Shown here one piece after another: positions 1 to 8,421 of a DNA stretch of 64,000 nucleotides. Origin of the DNA: Rhizobium sp. FKL33 (lineage in GTDB: Bacteria > Pseudomonadota > Alphaproteobacteria > Rhizobiales > Rhizobiaceae); NCBI RefSeq assembly GCF_005222915.1, contig NZ_STFX01000020.1, positions 1 to 64,000 on the forward strand, in the 5' to 3' direction. Position 1 is the stretch's first letter, and each line of letters starts with the position of its first letter. Made by a program: the position numbers and the translations under genes. The notes under the pieces were generated by a model. The model was not told the DNA's origin. It saw only the letters and a program-made list of their open reading frames with translations, and searched no databases.

Positions 1-49
1 GCCAATGGTACTTTGTCTTAAGACACGGGAGAGTAGGTCGCCGCCAGGT
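1..49 (+). rRNA. rrf: 5S ribosomal RNA, 3' end (partial)
   Basis: The first bases match the conserved 3' part of bacterial 5S rRNA (TCTTAAGAC, then GGGAGAGTAGGTCGCCGCCAGG). The gene enters from outside the window, so only its end is present and the exact 3' end is uncertain by a few bases. The initiator tRNA directly downstream fits the usual alphaproteobacterial order 16S-tRNA-23S-5S-tRNA-fMet. Confidence 0.85.
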
Positions 50-91
50 CTGCAAAATGCAAACATCTCAATCCTCTTCACAGATTGCCTC

Positions 92-168
<77 letters not shown>

Positions 169-190
169 AAAAAATCTCAGACATCCCAAA

Positions 191-228
191 AAGCCCCGTG
201 CAGAAATGCAGCGGGGCTGTTTGCGTTT
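191..228 (+). terminator. Rho-independent terminator of the rRNA operon
   Basis: An inverted repeat AGCCCCG/CGGGGCT (192-198 and 212-218), continued by TGCA/TGCA, closes on a GAAA loop and is followed by GTTTGCGTTT. It sits just after tRNA-fMet and before a convergent gene. Confidence 0.75.
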
Positions 229-253
229 GAGCAATCCAGTCCCGAACAATCCC

Positions 254-1225
254 TCAGACGATCAACACCATCGATCCCGTGGTCTTGCGGCCTTCGAGCA
301 AGGCATGGGCTTCAGTCGCCTGACGGAGAGGACGGAGGTCGGGGGCGTTGATCCGCACCGCGCCCGTCCTGATGCGGGAAAACAGGTCGGCGCAGCGCTC
401 GAGGAGTTCGGCGCGCTCTTCGATATAGTCGAATAGCACCGGCCGGTTGGCCGAAACTGAGCCGTGGGCGGCGAGATCGGAGAGTTTGAAGCCGTCGATC
501 AGGCCTGACGATTGGCCGAAGCTCACGAACATGCCGCGCTTCTTCAGGCATTGCAGCGAACCGCGCCAGGTGTCGGCGCCGACGCTGTCATAGACGGCCG
601 CGCAGCCCTTGCCCTCAGTGATGTCCCTGACTGCAGCGACGAAATCGTCCTGGCGGTATTTGATGACATGTTCGTAGCCATGGGTTTTGGCGAGCGCCGC
701 CTTTTCCGGGCTGCCCGCCGTGCCGATCGCATGCGCCCCGAGGGCCTTCAGCCATTGTCCGAGGATCAGCCCAACCCCGCCAGCCGCAGCATGGACGAGG
801 ATGTGATCCCCTGGCCTCACCGCATAGGACGAGGTGACGAGATATTGCGCCGTCAGCCCCTTGAGGAGCGAGCCGGCGACGGTTTCGTCGCTGAGGCCAT
901 CGGGAATTTTCACCAGTTGATCTGCGGCGATCAATCGCTCCTCGCAATAGGCGCCGAAGCGGGAGACATAGGCGACGCGGTCGCCGGGGGCAACGTCATG
1001 CACGCCGTCGCCGACCGCCTCGACCACGCCGGCCGCTTCCGCGCCGGGGATCAGCGTCTTTGCGGGCCAGGGATAGAGGCCGCTGCGGTAATAGACGTCA
1101 AGGAAATTGACGCCGATCGCGCGGTGGCGGATCCGGACTTCGCCCGGGCCGGGCGCACTGAGCTCGACATCGCTCCACACCATCGCGTCGGGTCCCCCCG
1201 GCGCGCTCGCCAGCATCGCTTTCAT
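254..1225 (-). CDS. Quinone oxidoreductase (zinc-independent MDR family)
   Basis: A 323-residue protein of the medium-chain dehydrogenase/reductase family, QOR type, which reduces quinones or enones with NADPH in the cytosol. The N-terminal GroES-like fold carries the GPGEVRIRHRAIGVNFLDVYYRSGLYP signature (split here for reference only as GVNFLDVYYRSG, about residues 38-49), and the nucleotide-binding half has AAAGGVG (146-152). The structural and catalytic zinc cysteines of alcohol dehydrogenases are absent, which argues for QOR. The start is ATG 1225, after GGGGAAA; a longer reading frame upstream overlaps the AhpD-like gene and looks non-coding. It is the last gene of a minus-strand run that begins with a sugar ABC transporter, so its natural substrate may be a pathway intermediate; that is inference. 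Confidence 0.9.
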   Translation of the reverse strand: MKAMLASAPGGPDAMVWSDVELSAPGPGEVRIRHRAIGVNFLDVYYRSGLYPWPAKTLIPGAEAAGVVEAVGDGVHDVAPGDRVAYVSRFGAYCEERLIAADQLVKIPDGLSDETVAGSLLKGLTAQYLVTSSYAVRPGDHILVHAAAGGVGLILGQWLKALGAHAIGTAGSPEKAALAKTHGYEHVIKYRQDDFVAAVRDITEGKGCAAVYDSVGADTWRGSLQCLKKRGMFVSFGQSSGLIDGFKLSDLAAHGSVSANRPVLFDYIEERAELLERCADLFSRIRTGAVRINAPDLRPLRQATEAHALLEGRKTTGSMVLIV

Positions 1226-1245
1226 CGCATTTTCCCCGATTTTTC

Positions 1246-1653
1246 TTATTTCACGTCGAATTCGGGATCGGCGGGCACCTGCATGGCGATCGCCAGATGG
1301 TTGGTCTGCGCCGCCAGCCCGATCACCGCTAGCAGTTCTCCATGCTGGGCGTCGGTCATGCCGCGGGCGCGGGCGGCCGCCGTGTGCGACTGGATGCAAT
1401 ATTGGCAGCTATTGGCGGTGGAGACGGCGATATAGATCATTTCGCGGGTCAGGGGATCGAGCGCGCCTTCGACAGCCATCACCGATTTCAAGCTTTCCCA
1501 GACCCGTTTGAGATTGGCGGGATCATTGGCGAGCGCCCGCCAGAAATTGTTGATGAAGTCGTTCTTGCGGGTCGTGCGGATGTCGTCGAACACCGCTTTC
1601 ACAGCAGGGATCGCCTCGGCGTCGGCGTCGGTCAGAAGTTTGACAGTGGCCAT
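1246..1653 (-). CDS. Carboxymuconolactone decarboxylase / AhpD-like protein
   Basis: A 135-residue all-helical protein of the CMD/AhpD superfamily. It carries the redox motif SCQYCIQSH (C83, C86, H90), in which the two cysteines and the histidine typically act in alkylhydroperoxidase D-like disulfide chemistry. The CxxC motif points to the AhpD-like branch more than to true carboxymuconolactone decarboxylase. The start ATG 1653 follows a strong GAGGAGG. It lies 12 bases after the aminotransferase gene and 20 bases before the quinone oxidoreductase gene, so the three are very likely co-transcribed. Its substrate is unknown. Confidence 0.88.
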   Translation of the reverse strand: MATVKLLTDADAEAIPAVKAVFDDIRTTRKNDFINNFWRALANDPANLKRVWESLKSVMAVEGALDPLTREMIYIAVSTANSCQYCIQSHTAAARARGMTDAQHGELLAVIGLAAQTNHLAIAMQVPADPEFDVK

Positions 1654-1665
1654 GTGAGATCCTCC

Positions 1666-2517
1666 TCAGGCGTGCGCCCAGTCCCAATAGAGCGCGCGCG
1701 CCTTGCGGGCGAGCGGGCCGAACTCCAGTTTCTTGTCGTCGAAGGCGACGATCGGCACGACCTTGGACATGTTGCCGCTCGAGAAGATCTCGTCGGCCTC
1801 GCGGAAATCCTGCACCGTCAGCGTCGTCTCATGCACGGTCACGCCGGCCTCGCGCAGGAGCTTGATGACGCGCTGGCGGGTGATGCCATCGAGGAATGTG
1901 CCGTTGGGAACCGGGGTGAACACCTCACCGCCGCGGGCCATGAACACATTGGCGGTGGCGAGTTCGGCGACATTGCCGATCACGTCGGTGACCAGCGCAT
2001 TGTGAAAGCCCTTGGCTTTGGCTTCGCGCATCATGCGGGCATTGTTGGGATAGAGGCAGGCGGCCTTGGCGTTGACGGGCATGACCTCCAGCGTCGGGCG
2101 GCGGAAGCTGGTGGTGGTGATGGTGAAGCCCTTGGGCTCGACCATCGGGATTTCCTCGAGGCAGAGCGCGAAATCGGTGGAGTCGGCCAGCGGCGGCACG
2201 GTGCCGGCGCCGCTTTCTTCGGCCCAATACATCGGCCGGATATAGACATCCGTGCCGGGGGCGAATTTTTTCAGGCCCTCGCGGGTCAGTGTCTCGATAT
2301 CCGAACCGGTGAGCGTGGGGTTGAGGCCAAGCGCGCTTGCGGAGGCGTTGACGCGAGCGCAGTGGCGATCGAGATCGGGGGACACGCCTTCGAACAGGCG
2401 GGCGCCGTCAAACACCAGCGAGCCGAGCCAGGTGGCGTGCGAGGCGGCGCCGAGAATGCGGACATCGCCTTCATGCCAGGCGCCCTTGTAATAGGTCCAG
2501 GTGGTTTTCGTGCTCAT
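1666..2517 (-). CDS. Branched-chain-type aminotransferase (fold-type IV PLP enzyme)
   Basis: A 283-residue class IV aminotransferase related to IlvE and D-amino acid transaminases. The likely PLP lysine is K151 in VNAKAACLYPN, and ELATANVF with GTFLDGITR follow in the family order. The start ATG 2517 has GAGGAAA upstream; an 18-codon extension lacks support. It lies 37 bases after the ABC ATPase gene in the same direction, so it may be in the transporter operon. Many alphaproteobacteria carry several such paralogues, and this one could act on branched-chain amino acids or on another amino donor. The sugar-transporter context is unusual for plain leucine or valine synthesis. Confidence 0.9.
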   Translation of the reverse strand: MSTKTTWTYYKGAWHEGDVRILGAASHATWLGSLVFDGARLFEGVSPDLDRHCARVNASASALGLNPTLTGSDIETLTREGLKKFAPGTDVYIRPMYWAEESGAGTVPPLADSTDFALCLEEIPMVEPKGFTITTTSFRRPTLEVMPVNAKAACLYPNNARMMREAKAKGFHNALVTDVIGNVAELATANVFMARGGEVFTPVPNGTFLDGITRQRVIKLLREAGVTVHETTLTVQDFREADEIFSSGNMSKVVPIVAFDDKKLEFGPLARKARALYWDWAHA

Positions 2518-2554
2518 GGCTGTTTCCTCGTTTGGTCTTCTTGCGCGGATGGCC

Positions 2555-4069
2555 TCAATGGACCGCCGCATACATGATCTTTTCTTCGGTCGCTTCGGTC
2601 GGTGAGAATTCCTCGACGATGCGGCCCTGGCGGCAGACCAGGATACGGTCCGACAGGTTCAGGATTTCCGGAAGGTAGGAGGAAATCACCACGACGGCCA
2701 GTCCTTCATCCGCCAAGCGATTGATGATCTGGTGGATCTCGGCGATGGCGCCGACATCGACGCCGCGGGTCGGTTCGTCGAAAATGACGATCTCCGGCTT
2801 CTGCACCAGCCCCTTGCCGATCACCACCTTCTGCTGATTGCCGCCGGAGAGTTCGACGACGCGGGCATTGTCGTTGATGGCGCGGACATTCAGCGTCTGC
2901 GACCAGTCCTTGGACAGCGCCTGCATCTCGGCATAGCTGATGATCTTGCTCTTCTCGCGGTCGGCTGCGAGCAGGCCGCCGAACATGTTTTCGGCGATCG
3001 ACATGGTCTCGAAGAAGCCTTCGGATTTGCGGTCCTCGGTGACATAGACGATGCCGTCCTTCACCGCCTGGCGCGGCACGACATAGCGGACTGGCCTGTC
3101 GTTGAGTTCGATCGAGCCGCCGCGCAGAAAGTCGCGCTTGTAGATGCCGGAGACGATCTTGAAGGTTTCGGTGCGGCCCGAGCCGATCAGGCCGAAGACG
3201 CCGGTGATCTGGCCCTCAAAGATCGAGAAGGAATTGTTGCGCACCGCGGCGCCCATGGAGATGTCCTGGACAGACAGGACCTTCTTGCCGGCCTTGCGGA
3301 TCTTGCTCTCGTCGCGCTGGCGATAGAGTTCGGCCGACAGCGTGCGGCCGACCATGGCGGCGATGATCTTGTCGCGGTCGAAGTACCTGGTTTCGCCCGA
3401 GGCCACGAGTTCGCCGTCGCGCAGGATGGTGATGCGGTCCGACAGCATCAGCGCCTCTTCCAGCGCATGGCTGATGAAGACGATCGAGACGCCGCGCGCC
3501 TTGAGCCGCCGGATGAGCGCGAAGAAATGGCGCTTTTCTTCCGGCGTCAGCGTCGCGGTCGGCTCGTCGAAGATGATGACTTCGGCATTGTGATGGACGG
3601 CGCGGGCGATCTCGACCATCTGCTTCTTGGCGGCGCCGAGCGTCTCGACCATGGCCGTGGGATCGACGGAGAAATTCAGCGACTGCAGGAATTGCTGGGC
3701 GGAGATATAGATGCCGCGCAGGCGGTTCAGGAATTTCTCCGAGCCGAGATAGAGGTTCTGCGCCACTGTCATCGAGCCCACCAGCGAAGTCTCCTGAAAC
3801 ACCATGGCGATGCCGGCTTCGAGCGCGTCATTGGGCGTGGTGTAGATGGTCTCTACGCCCTTGTGGAACAGTTTGCCGGATGAGGGCTCGACGACGCCGG
3901 CGATCATCTTGGTCAGCGTCGACTTACCGGCGCCGTTTTCGCCGAGCAAAGCATGGATCTCGCCGCGCTTGAGCTCGAAGGTGACATTCTTCACCGCCGG
4001 CACGCCGCGATAGAGTTTGGAAATGTTTTCGAGCCGGATGATCGTATCCAAAATTGTTTCTCCGCTCAC
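2555..4069 (-). CDS. Sugar ABC transporter ATP-binding protein (RbsA/MglA type, two ABC domains)
   Basis: A 504-residue ATPase with two tandem ABC modules, as in ribose, xylose and galactose importers (CUT2 family). The first half has a perfect Walker A, GENGAGKS (43-50), and Walker B VIIFDEPTA. The second half has the usual degenerate Walker A (GLIGSGRTE), the signature LSGGNQQK and Walker B IVIFDEPTRGVD. The start is GTG 4069, whose GTGA overlaps the stop of the beta-propeller gene upstream by 4 bases, implying translational coupling. It works with the permeases at 5097-7220 and 8422-9408 and the binding protein at 7353-8375. The substrate is not identifiable by eye. Confidence 0.95.
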   Translation of the reverse strand: MSGETILDTIIRLENISKLYRGVPAVKNVTFELKRGEIHALLGENGAGKSTLTKMIAGVVEPSSGKLFHKGVETIYTTPNDALEAGIAMVFQETSLVGSMTVAQNLYLGSEKFLNRLRGIYISAQQFLQSLNFSVDPTAMVETLGAAKKQMVEIARAVHHNAEVIIFDEPTATLTPEEKRHFFALIRRLKARGVSIVFISHALEEALMLSDRITILRDGELVASGETRYFDRDKIIAAMVGRTLSAELYRQRDESKIRKAGKKVLSVQDISMGAAVRNNSFSIFEGQITGVFGLIGSGRTETFKIVSGIYKRDFLRGGSIELNDRPVRYVVPRQAVKDGIVYVTEDRKSEGFFETMSIAENMFGGLLAADREKSKIISYAEMQALSKDWSQTLNVRAINDNARVVELSGGNQQKVVIGKGLVQKPEIVIFDEPTRGVDVGAIAEIHQIINRLADEGLAVVVISSYLPEILNLSDRILVCRQGRIVEEFSPTEATEEKIMYAAVH

Positions 4070-5100
4070 AATGCCAGAGCGAGGATTTCATCCCCGCCGG
4101 CCGAGGCCGCATGGATCCTGCCATTCAGCGACAAAGCGGCGACGATGCCGTGGCGCTTGCCGTCGGCGCGGCTGTGATAGCTGGCGATGGGCTGGAAGTG
4201 CTGGTCCAGCCGGGCGACGAGACCGTAGGAGCGGCTTGGCGACCAGGGTTTGTGGATGCCCATGGTCTTGATGCCCCCGCATTGCAGCGGCTCGAGGAAG
4301 GAACGGCCGGAGGCGAGCGACGGCGCGATCCAGAATTCCGGCGCGATCTCCTCCATCATCGCCTGGCGATACTGGTCTTCCTGCAGCACGAATTCGATGA
4401 GGCGGTTGACCGGCGCGAAGATCGACAGAAGCGCGCCGCCCTCGATGCGGGAGAGACGGCCGGGATAGCCGGGGATGTTCGACATCAGCGCCTTGGTCGC
4501 GCCGCTGGCGCTGATACGGATCACGCGGCGGGTCCAGGCTTCGGAGACGACAATATCGGCGCCGTCTTCCAGAACGCCCGAGGGCCAGCCGAGGCCATCG
4601 ATAAGCTTCGTGCTCTCGCCATTGGGCTTGACGCGCCAGACGGAGCCCGTTGCGCCCTTTTCCATCAGGTCGCGGCGCCAGTCCGAAGGGCGATGGCGGG
4701 CGGAGCCGTTGGCGACCAGCAATTCGCCGCTGGCGGTGAAGCTCAGCGCGGCGACGCAGCGGATGTCTTTGGCGGCGGCGATCTCGTTGCCGTCGAGGAG
4801 TATCGCGCCGGTTTCGAGCGCGACGGCGATCGAGCCCGAGGACGAGACAGCGAGCGCGCTGATCGGGCCCTGATAGGCGGCGAAGACCCGGGTTTCCCCA
4901 TTGGGGGAGACGGCGTGAAGGGCATTGCCGGCGGCGGCCAGCAGCTGGCCGTCATGGATGGCGAGATCGACGGGCGCGGCGATGGTCGCGACGCTGTCGG
5001 CCTCATCAAGCCGGCGATTGGGGCGGAAGGCGCCGTCGAGCGGCGGCACGGTCACGGCCTTGCCGCGGAAGAGATCAAGGAGGGGATCGAAGATGGTCAT
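4066..5100 (-). CDS. SMP-30/strictosidine-synthase-like beta-propeller protein
   Basis: A 344-residue protein with the repeating beta-propeller pattern of the SMP-30/gluconolactonase and strictosidine synthase superfamily; recognisable pieces are GLGWPSGVLEDG, VVSEAWTRRVIRI and NIPGYPGRLSR, which match the metal-site and strand motifs of that family. Members are typically lactonases or related hydrolases. No signal peptide is seen, so it is probably cytosolic. The start ATG 5100 overlaps the stop of the permease-fusion gene (ATGA), and its own stop overlaps the ATPase GTG. Being embedded between permease and ATPase genes ties it to the imported compound, perhaps hydrolysis of a lactone. It resembles the C-terminal half of the protein encoded just upstream, so a duplication is likely. 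Confidence 0.85.
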   Translation of the reverse strand: MTIFDPLLDLFRGKAVTVPPLDGAFRPNRRLDEADSVATIAAPVDLAIHDGQLLAAAGNALHAVSPNGETRVFAAYQGPISALAVSSSGSIAVALETGAILLDGNEIAAAKDIRCVAALSFTASGELLVANGSARHRPSDWRRDLMEKGATGSVWRVKPNGESTKLIDGLGWPSGVLEDGADIVVSEAWTRRVIRISASGATKALMSNIPGYPGRLSRIEGGALLSIFAPVNRLIEFVLQEDQYRQAMMEEIAPEFWIAPSLASGRSFLEPLQCGGIKTMGIHKPWSPSRSYGLVARLDQHFQPIASYHSRADGKRHGIVAALSLNGRIHAASAGGDEILALAL

Positions 5101-7220
5101 GCCCGTTCTCCCCAATAGGATGTCGGACCGGTCCAGGCTTCATCGGCGCCGTCGAGCTTGTAGCGGCCGATACGGTTGTTGAGAATGCCGCCGATATAGA
5201 GCCAGCCTTTGTGCTCGCGCATGGAGGTGACCATCGGGTGGGAGTCGCCGGTCAGGTCGCCGAGCGCGCCGATGATCTTGCCGGCATCATCGAATTTCAC
5301 CACGCCGCCGGTGTTGATATTGGGAAACAGCCAGTCATCCTGCGGCAGGCGGCGCGTCATGCGCTTGCGGAAGCCGGGATTGCGCAGCGATAGGTCGAAG
5401 GTCGGCGTGCGCATGCCGAGCCAGGCCATCCAATAGGAGCCATCGGAGGCGCGGTTGATATTGTCGGGGTAGCCCGGCATGTCCTTGATGACGCATTCCG
5501 CCGTGCCGGCTTTGGGGCCTTCCAGCCAATAGCGATGCACGCGGCAGGCCCAGCTTTCGGCGAAGAACAGGCTCTTGCCGTCATGGGCCATGCAGACGCC
5601 GTTCATATAGTGATAGCCGTCGAGCAGCGTCTTGGTTTCGCCGGTCTTGGGGTCGTAGACCAGCAGGCGACCGGTAGCGCGGTTCTCGATGGAATCGAGC
5701 GCCCAGTCATGCGCGTCGAAACGCTTGGTGGAATCGGTAAAATAGATGCGGCCGTCGGGGGCGATGTCGAGATCGTTGGGATCACGCAGGCGGGCGTCGT
5801 CCTGGACCGAGGTCCAGGAGCGGCGCGTCTCGGCCGACAGCCGCGTGACTTCGCGATCCGGCGAGATGGAATAGAGCCCCATGGCGCCGACGCAGCTGAG
5901 CAGATTGCCCTCCCGGTCGAAAGCGAGGCCGAGCGGGAAGCCGCCGACATGGGCGAAGACTTCGGAGCGGGTGTAATCGGGGGCGAAGAAGCGGACGATT
6001 TCGCCATGGCGGGTGCCGCAATAGAGATGGTCGTCGCGGTCGAGAATGACGTCTTCGGGGCCTTCGAGTTCGCCCAGCCCGATATAGTCGGTGCGGGAAA
6101 TGGCGTTATTCAGAGCATAGGGCGTGCCGGAATCGGGTTCCGCCGACTGCGCCTCGCCCATTTTCAGATAGATGGGGGCGACGTAGACTTCGTTCAGCAC
6201 CTTGTGCCGGTTCTTGAGCCAACGGATGTCGATGGTGACGGCGACGGCCAGCATGAGGCCGATGACCATCTGGTTCGTGCCGGTGCCGTAGCCCAAGCGG
6301 ATCAGGCCGTTGTTCATGACGAGTACGATGATCGCGCCCATCAGCCCCTTGGCGACCGAGCCGCGACCGCCGCCCAGCGAATTGCCGCCGACCACGGCCG
6401 CCGTCAGCGCCAGGATTTCCATGTTGAGCCCGGTGCCGGGGCCGGCGCCGGACAGACGGCAGGCGATGAGAAAGCCGGCGATCGAGGCGCAGAAGCCGGA
6501 AAAGACATAGGTCATGAAGACGGTGCGCTTGACCTTGATGCCGGCATTATGGGCCGAGCGTCTGGAGCCGCCGACGGCCAGCACATGCCAGCCGGGTCGC
6601 GACCGGGTCAGCGCGATATGGGTGATGACGGCAAGCACGATGGCGGTGATCACCGGGATCGACAGGCCGGCGAATGTGCCGTCGCCGATGAAATCCCAGG
6701 CGTCGGAGGAGGCCATCGAGGTCTGGATCGCCGCGCCGTAATTGACGACGAGAATGTCGAAGATGGTGCGGCCGATGATGAAGGTGACAAGCGTGGTGAG
6801 AAAGGCGCGGAGGCGAAGAAAGCCGATGAGATAACCGTTGATCGCGCCGCAGACGAGGCCAGTGGCGATGGCCGCGGCCAGCGCCATCCAGACCGGCGCC
6901 TCGAAGATGAAGAAGGTTCCGACCGCGGCGAAGGTGGCGAGCGCGAAGATCGAGCCCACGGAGAGATCGATGCCGCCGCCGAGCAGGACAACGGTAAGGC
7001 CGGTGACGACGATCGAGAATTCGCCGAGCTGCCGGGTGGATTCCTGCAGCGACAGCGGCTTGAAGAAGCCGGGAATGGCCGAGCCGAAGCCGGCGACGAC
7101 GGCGATCAGCGCGATGAAGGGAATGGCGTTGTCGGTCCAGCGCTTGGACAGGATCTCGCCGATCAGATGATCGGGAATGAGATTGTAGCGCCAGGACTGC
7201 AGGCGTTCGCGAAAAGTCAT
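5097..7220 (-). CDS. Sugar ABC permease fused to SMP-30/strictosidine-synthase-like domain
   Basis: A 707-residue fusion. Residues 1 to about 340 form an RbsC/AraH-type permease with about ten hydrophobic segments and the family motifs LLGGGIDLSVGS and AVVGGNSLGGGRGS. A linker of about 40 residues follows, then a beta-propeller from about 380 to the end with GLGELEGPEDV, RIYFTDSTKRF, FFAESWACRVHRYW and MPGYPDNINR, typical of the strictosidine synthase-like family. The frame runs without a break, so this is a true fusion. The start chosen is ATG 7220; a TTG one codon earlier is less likely. The C-terminal domain should lie in the cytoplasm if the last helix ends inside, placing a possible lactonase at the exit of the channel. 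That location is inference. Confidence 0.92.
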   Translation of the reverse strand: MTFRERLQSWRYNLIPDHLIGEILSKRWTDNAIPFIALIAVVAGFGSAIPGFFKPLSLQESTRQLGEFSIVVTGLTVVLLGGGIDLSVGSIFALATFAAVGTFFIFEAPVWMALAAAIATGLVCGAINGYLIGFLRLRAFLTTLVTFIIGRTIFDILVVNYGAAIQTSMASSDAWDFIGDGTFAGLSIPVITAIVLAVITHIALTRSRPGWHVLAVGGSRRSAHNAGIKVKRTVFMTYVFSGFCASIAGFLIACRLSGAGPGTGLNMEILALTAAVVGGNSLGGGRGSVAKGLMGAIIVLVMNNGLIRLGYGTGTNQMVIGLMLAVAVTIDIRWLKNRHKVLNEVYVAPIYLKMGEAQSAEPDSGTPYALNNAISRTDYIGLGELEGPEDVILDRDDHLYCGTRHGEIVRFFAPDYTRSEVFAHVGGFPLGLAFDREGNLLSCVGAMGLYSISPDREVTRLSAETRRSWTSVQDDARLRDPNDLDIAPDGRIYFTDSTKRFDAHDWALDSIENRATGRLLVYDPKTGETKTLLDGYHYMNGVCMAHDGKSLFFAESWACRVHRYWLEGPKAGTAECVIKDMPGYPDNINRASDGSYWMAWLGMRTPTFDLSLRNPGFRKRMTRRLPQDDWLFPNINTGGVVKFDDAGKIIGALGDLTGDSHPMVTSMREHKGWLYIGGILNNRIGRYKLDGADEAWTGPTSYWGERA

Positions 7221-7290
7221 CAATCAACCCGGAACTTTGGTGAAAACGGGCGGGGCGGCGCAAAGACGAAGCGCGTCCGCATCGTTCGAT

Positions 7291-7312
7291 GGGCGCGCCG
7301 CAAAGCGCGCCC
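7291..7312 (-). other. Intercistronic hairpin after the binding-protein gene
   Basis: A perfect 8-bp inverted repeat GGGCGCGC/GCGCGCCC with a 6-base loop and no T-run. It lies in the 132-base gap between the binding-protein gene and the downstream permease-fusion gene. Such hairpins often protect the highly expressed binding-protein mRNA or partly terminate; which applies here is not known. Confidence 0.5.
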
Positions 7313-7352
7313 TGAGATTATTGCGAGAGCGGGACGTCCGCCTCGCTGCCTG

Positions 7353-8375
7353 TTACTGCCCGGCTTCGGCCTGAAGCGCCTTGAGATCCCAGCAGCTGTC
7401 CGGGCGCAGGTTTTCCTTCGTCGTCGCCTTCATCAGCGTGTAGATGAAGGGCGAAGCCGTGCCCGGCGCCTGGCCGCTCTGCAGCAGATATTTGATGATC
7501 GCCACCATATTGTGGGTTTCCTGGGCGAGCTCGGTCATGACCACGGCGCCATAGGTGCCATCGGCGATCTTGTCGCAATCGGCGGTCTTTTCACCGCCGC
7601 CCGTCGTCACCAGGAAGACCTTGTCCTGCAGCTTGGCTTCGCGGATGGCAGCGGCTGCGCCGGTGGCGTCACCGTCCCAGAAGTCGATGATGCCGCAGAT
7701 ATCGGGATTCTGCTGCAGCATGGTGGCGGTCACATTGCGCGAAGTGGTGGCGTCCCAGTTGGAGTCAGGCTTGGCGACGACCTTGAAGTCCGGATTCTTT
7801 TCCAGCACTTCCATGATGCCGGCATACTGGTAGAGGCTGGTGGCGTTGACCTGATCGCCCTGAACGAGGCCGATCTTCTTCGACGAATTCGGGCCGCAGC
7901 CCTTGATCACCGCTTCGGCTTCGAGGCGGCCGAGCTGGGTCCAGTCGCCGCCGACATAGGCGTCGGCCTTGAAGTTGGCGGGGTTGTCGACGAGGATCAC
8001 ATAGATGCCCGCTGCCTGCGCCTTCTTCATCAGCTTGGAATAGGAGTTGAGGTCGGGCGACATGACGATCAGCACGTCGGGCTTGGTTTCCGACGAAATC
8101 GCCTCGGTGATCGCCTGGGCGCCGGCTTCGACGCTCCAGTTGGGATCGCGGGTTTCGAACACGCCGCCGAAGGCGTCGACTTCGCGCTTGAGTATGGCGG
8201 CCCAGCCCTGGGCGAGATCGAAGCCCATGGCCATGGGCACGAGCATGACCCGCTTGCCCTTCATCGCTTCGGCATAGATGGCGGGCGACGGATCATCCGC
8301 AGCCTTGACCGGAGCGGTCGAAATGGCGAACGCGATCGCGGCGCCGGCGAGAAGTATCGATAGAAATTTCCTCAT
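7353..8375 (-). CDS. Sugar ABC transporter substrate-binding protein (periplasmic, RbsB-like)
   Basis: A 340-residue periplasmic binding protein of the ribose/galactose type. It starts with a signal peptide (MRKFLSILLAGAAIAFA...) probably cleaved after VKA near residue 25. The type I periplasmic-binding fold is seen in VMSPDLNSYSKLMKKAQAAG, IYVILVDNP and the later GIIDFWDGDATGAAAAI. The start ATG 8375 follows GAGGGACA; an upstream extension of 39 codons would hide the signal peptide and is rejected. It lies 46 bases after the permease gene at 8422 and works with the ATPase at 2555-4069. The acidic/aromatic ligand pocket cannot be assigned to a sugar by eye. Confidence 0.94.
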   Translation of the reverse strand: MRKFLSILLAGAAIAFAISTAPVKAADDPSPAIYAEAMKGKRVMLVPMAMGFDLAQGWAAILKREVDAFGGVFETRDPNWSVEAGAQAITEAISSETKPDVLIVMSPDLNSYSKLMKKAQAAGIYVILVDNPANFKADAYVGGDWTQLGRLEAEAVIKGCGPNSSKKIGLVQGDQVNATSLYQYAGIMEVLEKNPDFKVVAKPDSNWDATTSRNVTATMLQQNPDICGIIDFWDGDATGAAAAIREAKLQDKVFLVTTGGGEKTADCDKIADGTYGAVVMTELAQETHNMVAIIKYLLQSGQAPGTASPFIYTLMKATTKENLRPDSCWDLKALQAEAGQ

Positions 8376-8421
8376 GTCTTGTCCCTCTTTTGACGACAGT
8401 GTTGTTCCCCACACACGAAAG

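Noticed and set aside
5535-8363. A 942-codon open frame on the plus strand opposite the permease-fusion and binding-protein genes
   Set aside because: It is rich in Asp, Gly, Ala, His and Arg with no domain, and lies fully antisense to well-supported genes. It is an effect of high GC at codon positions.
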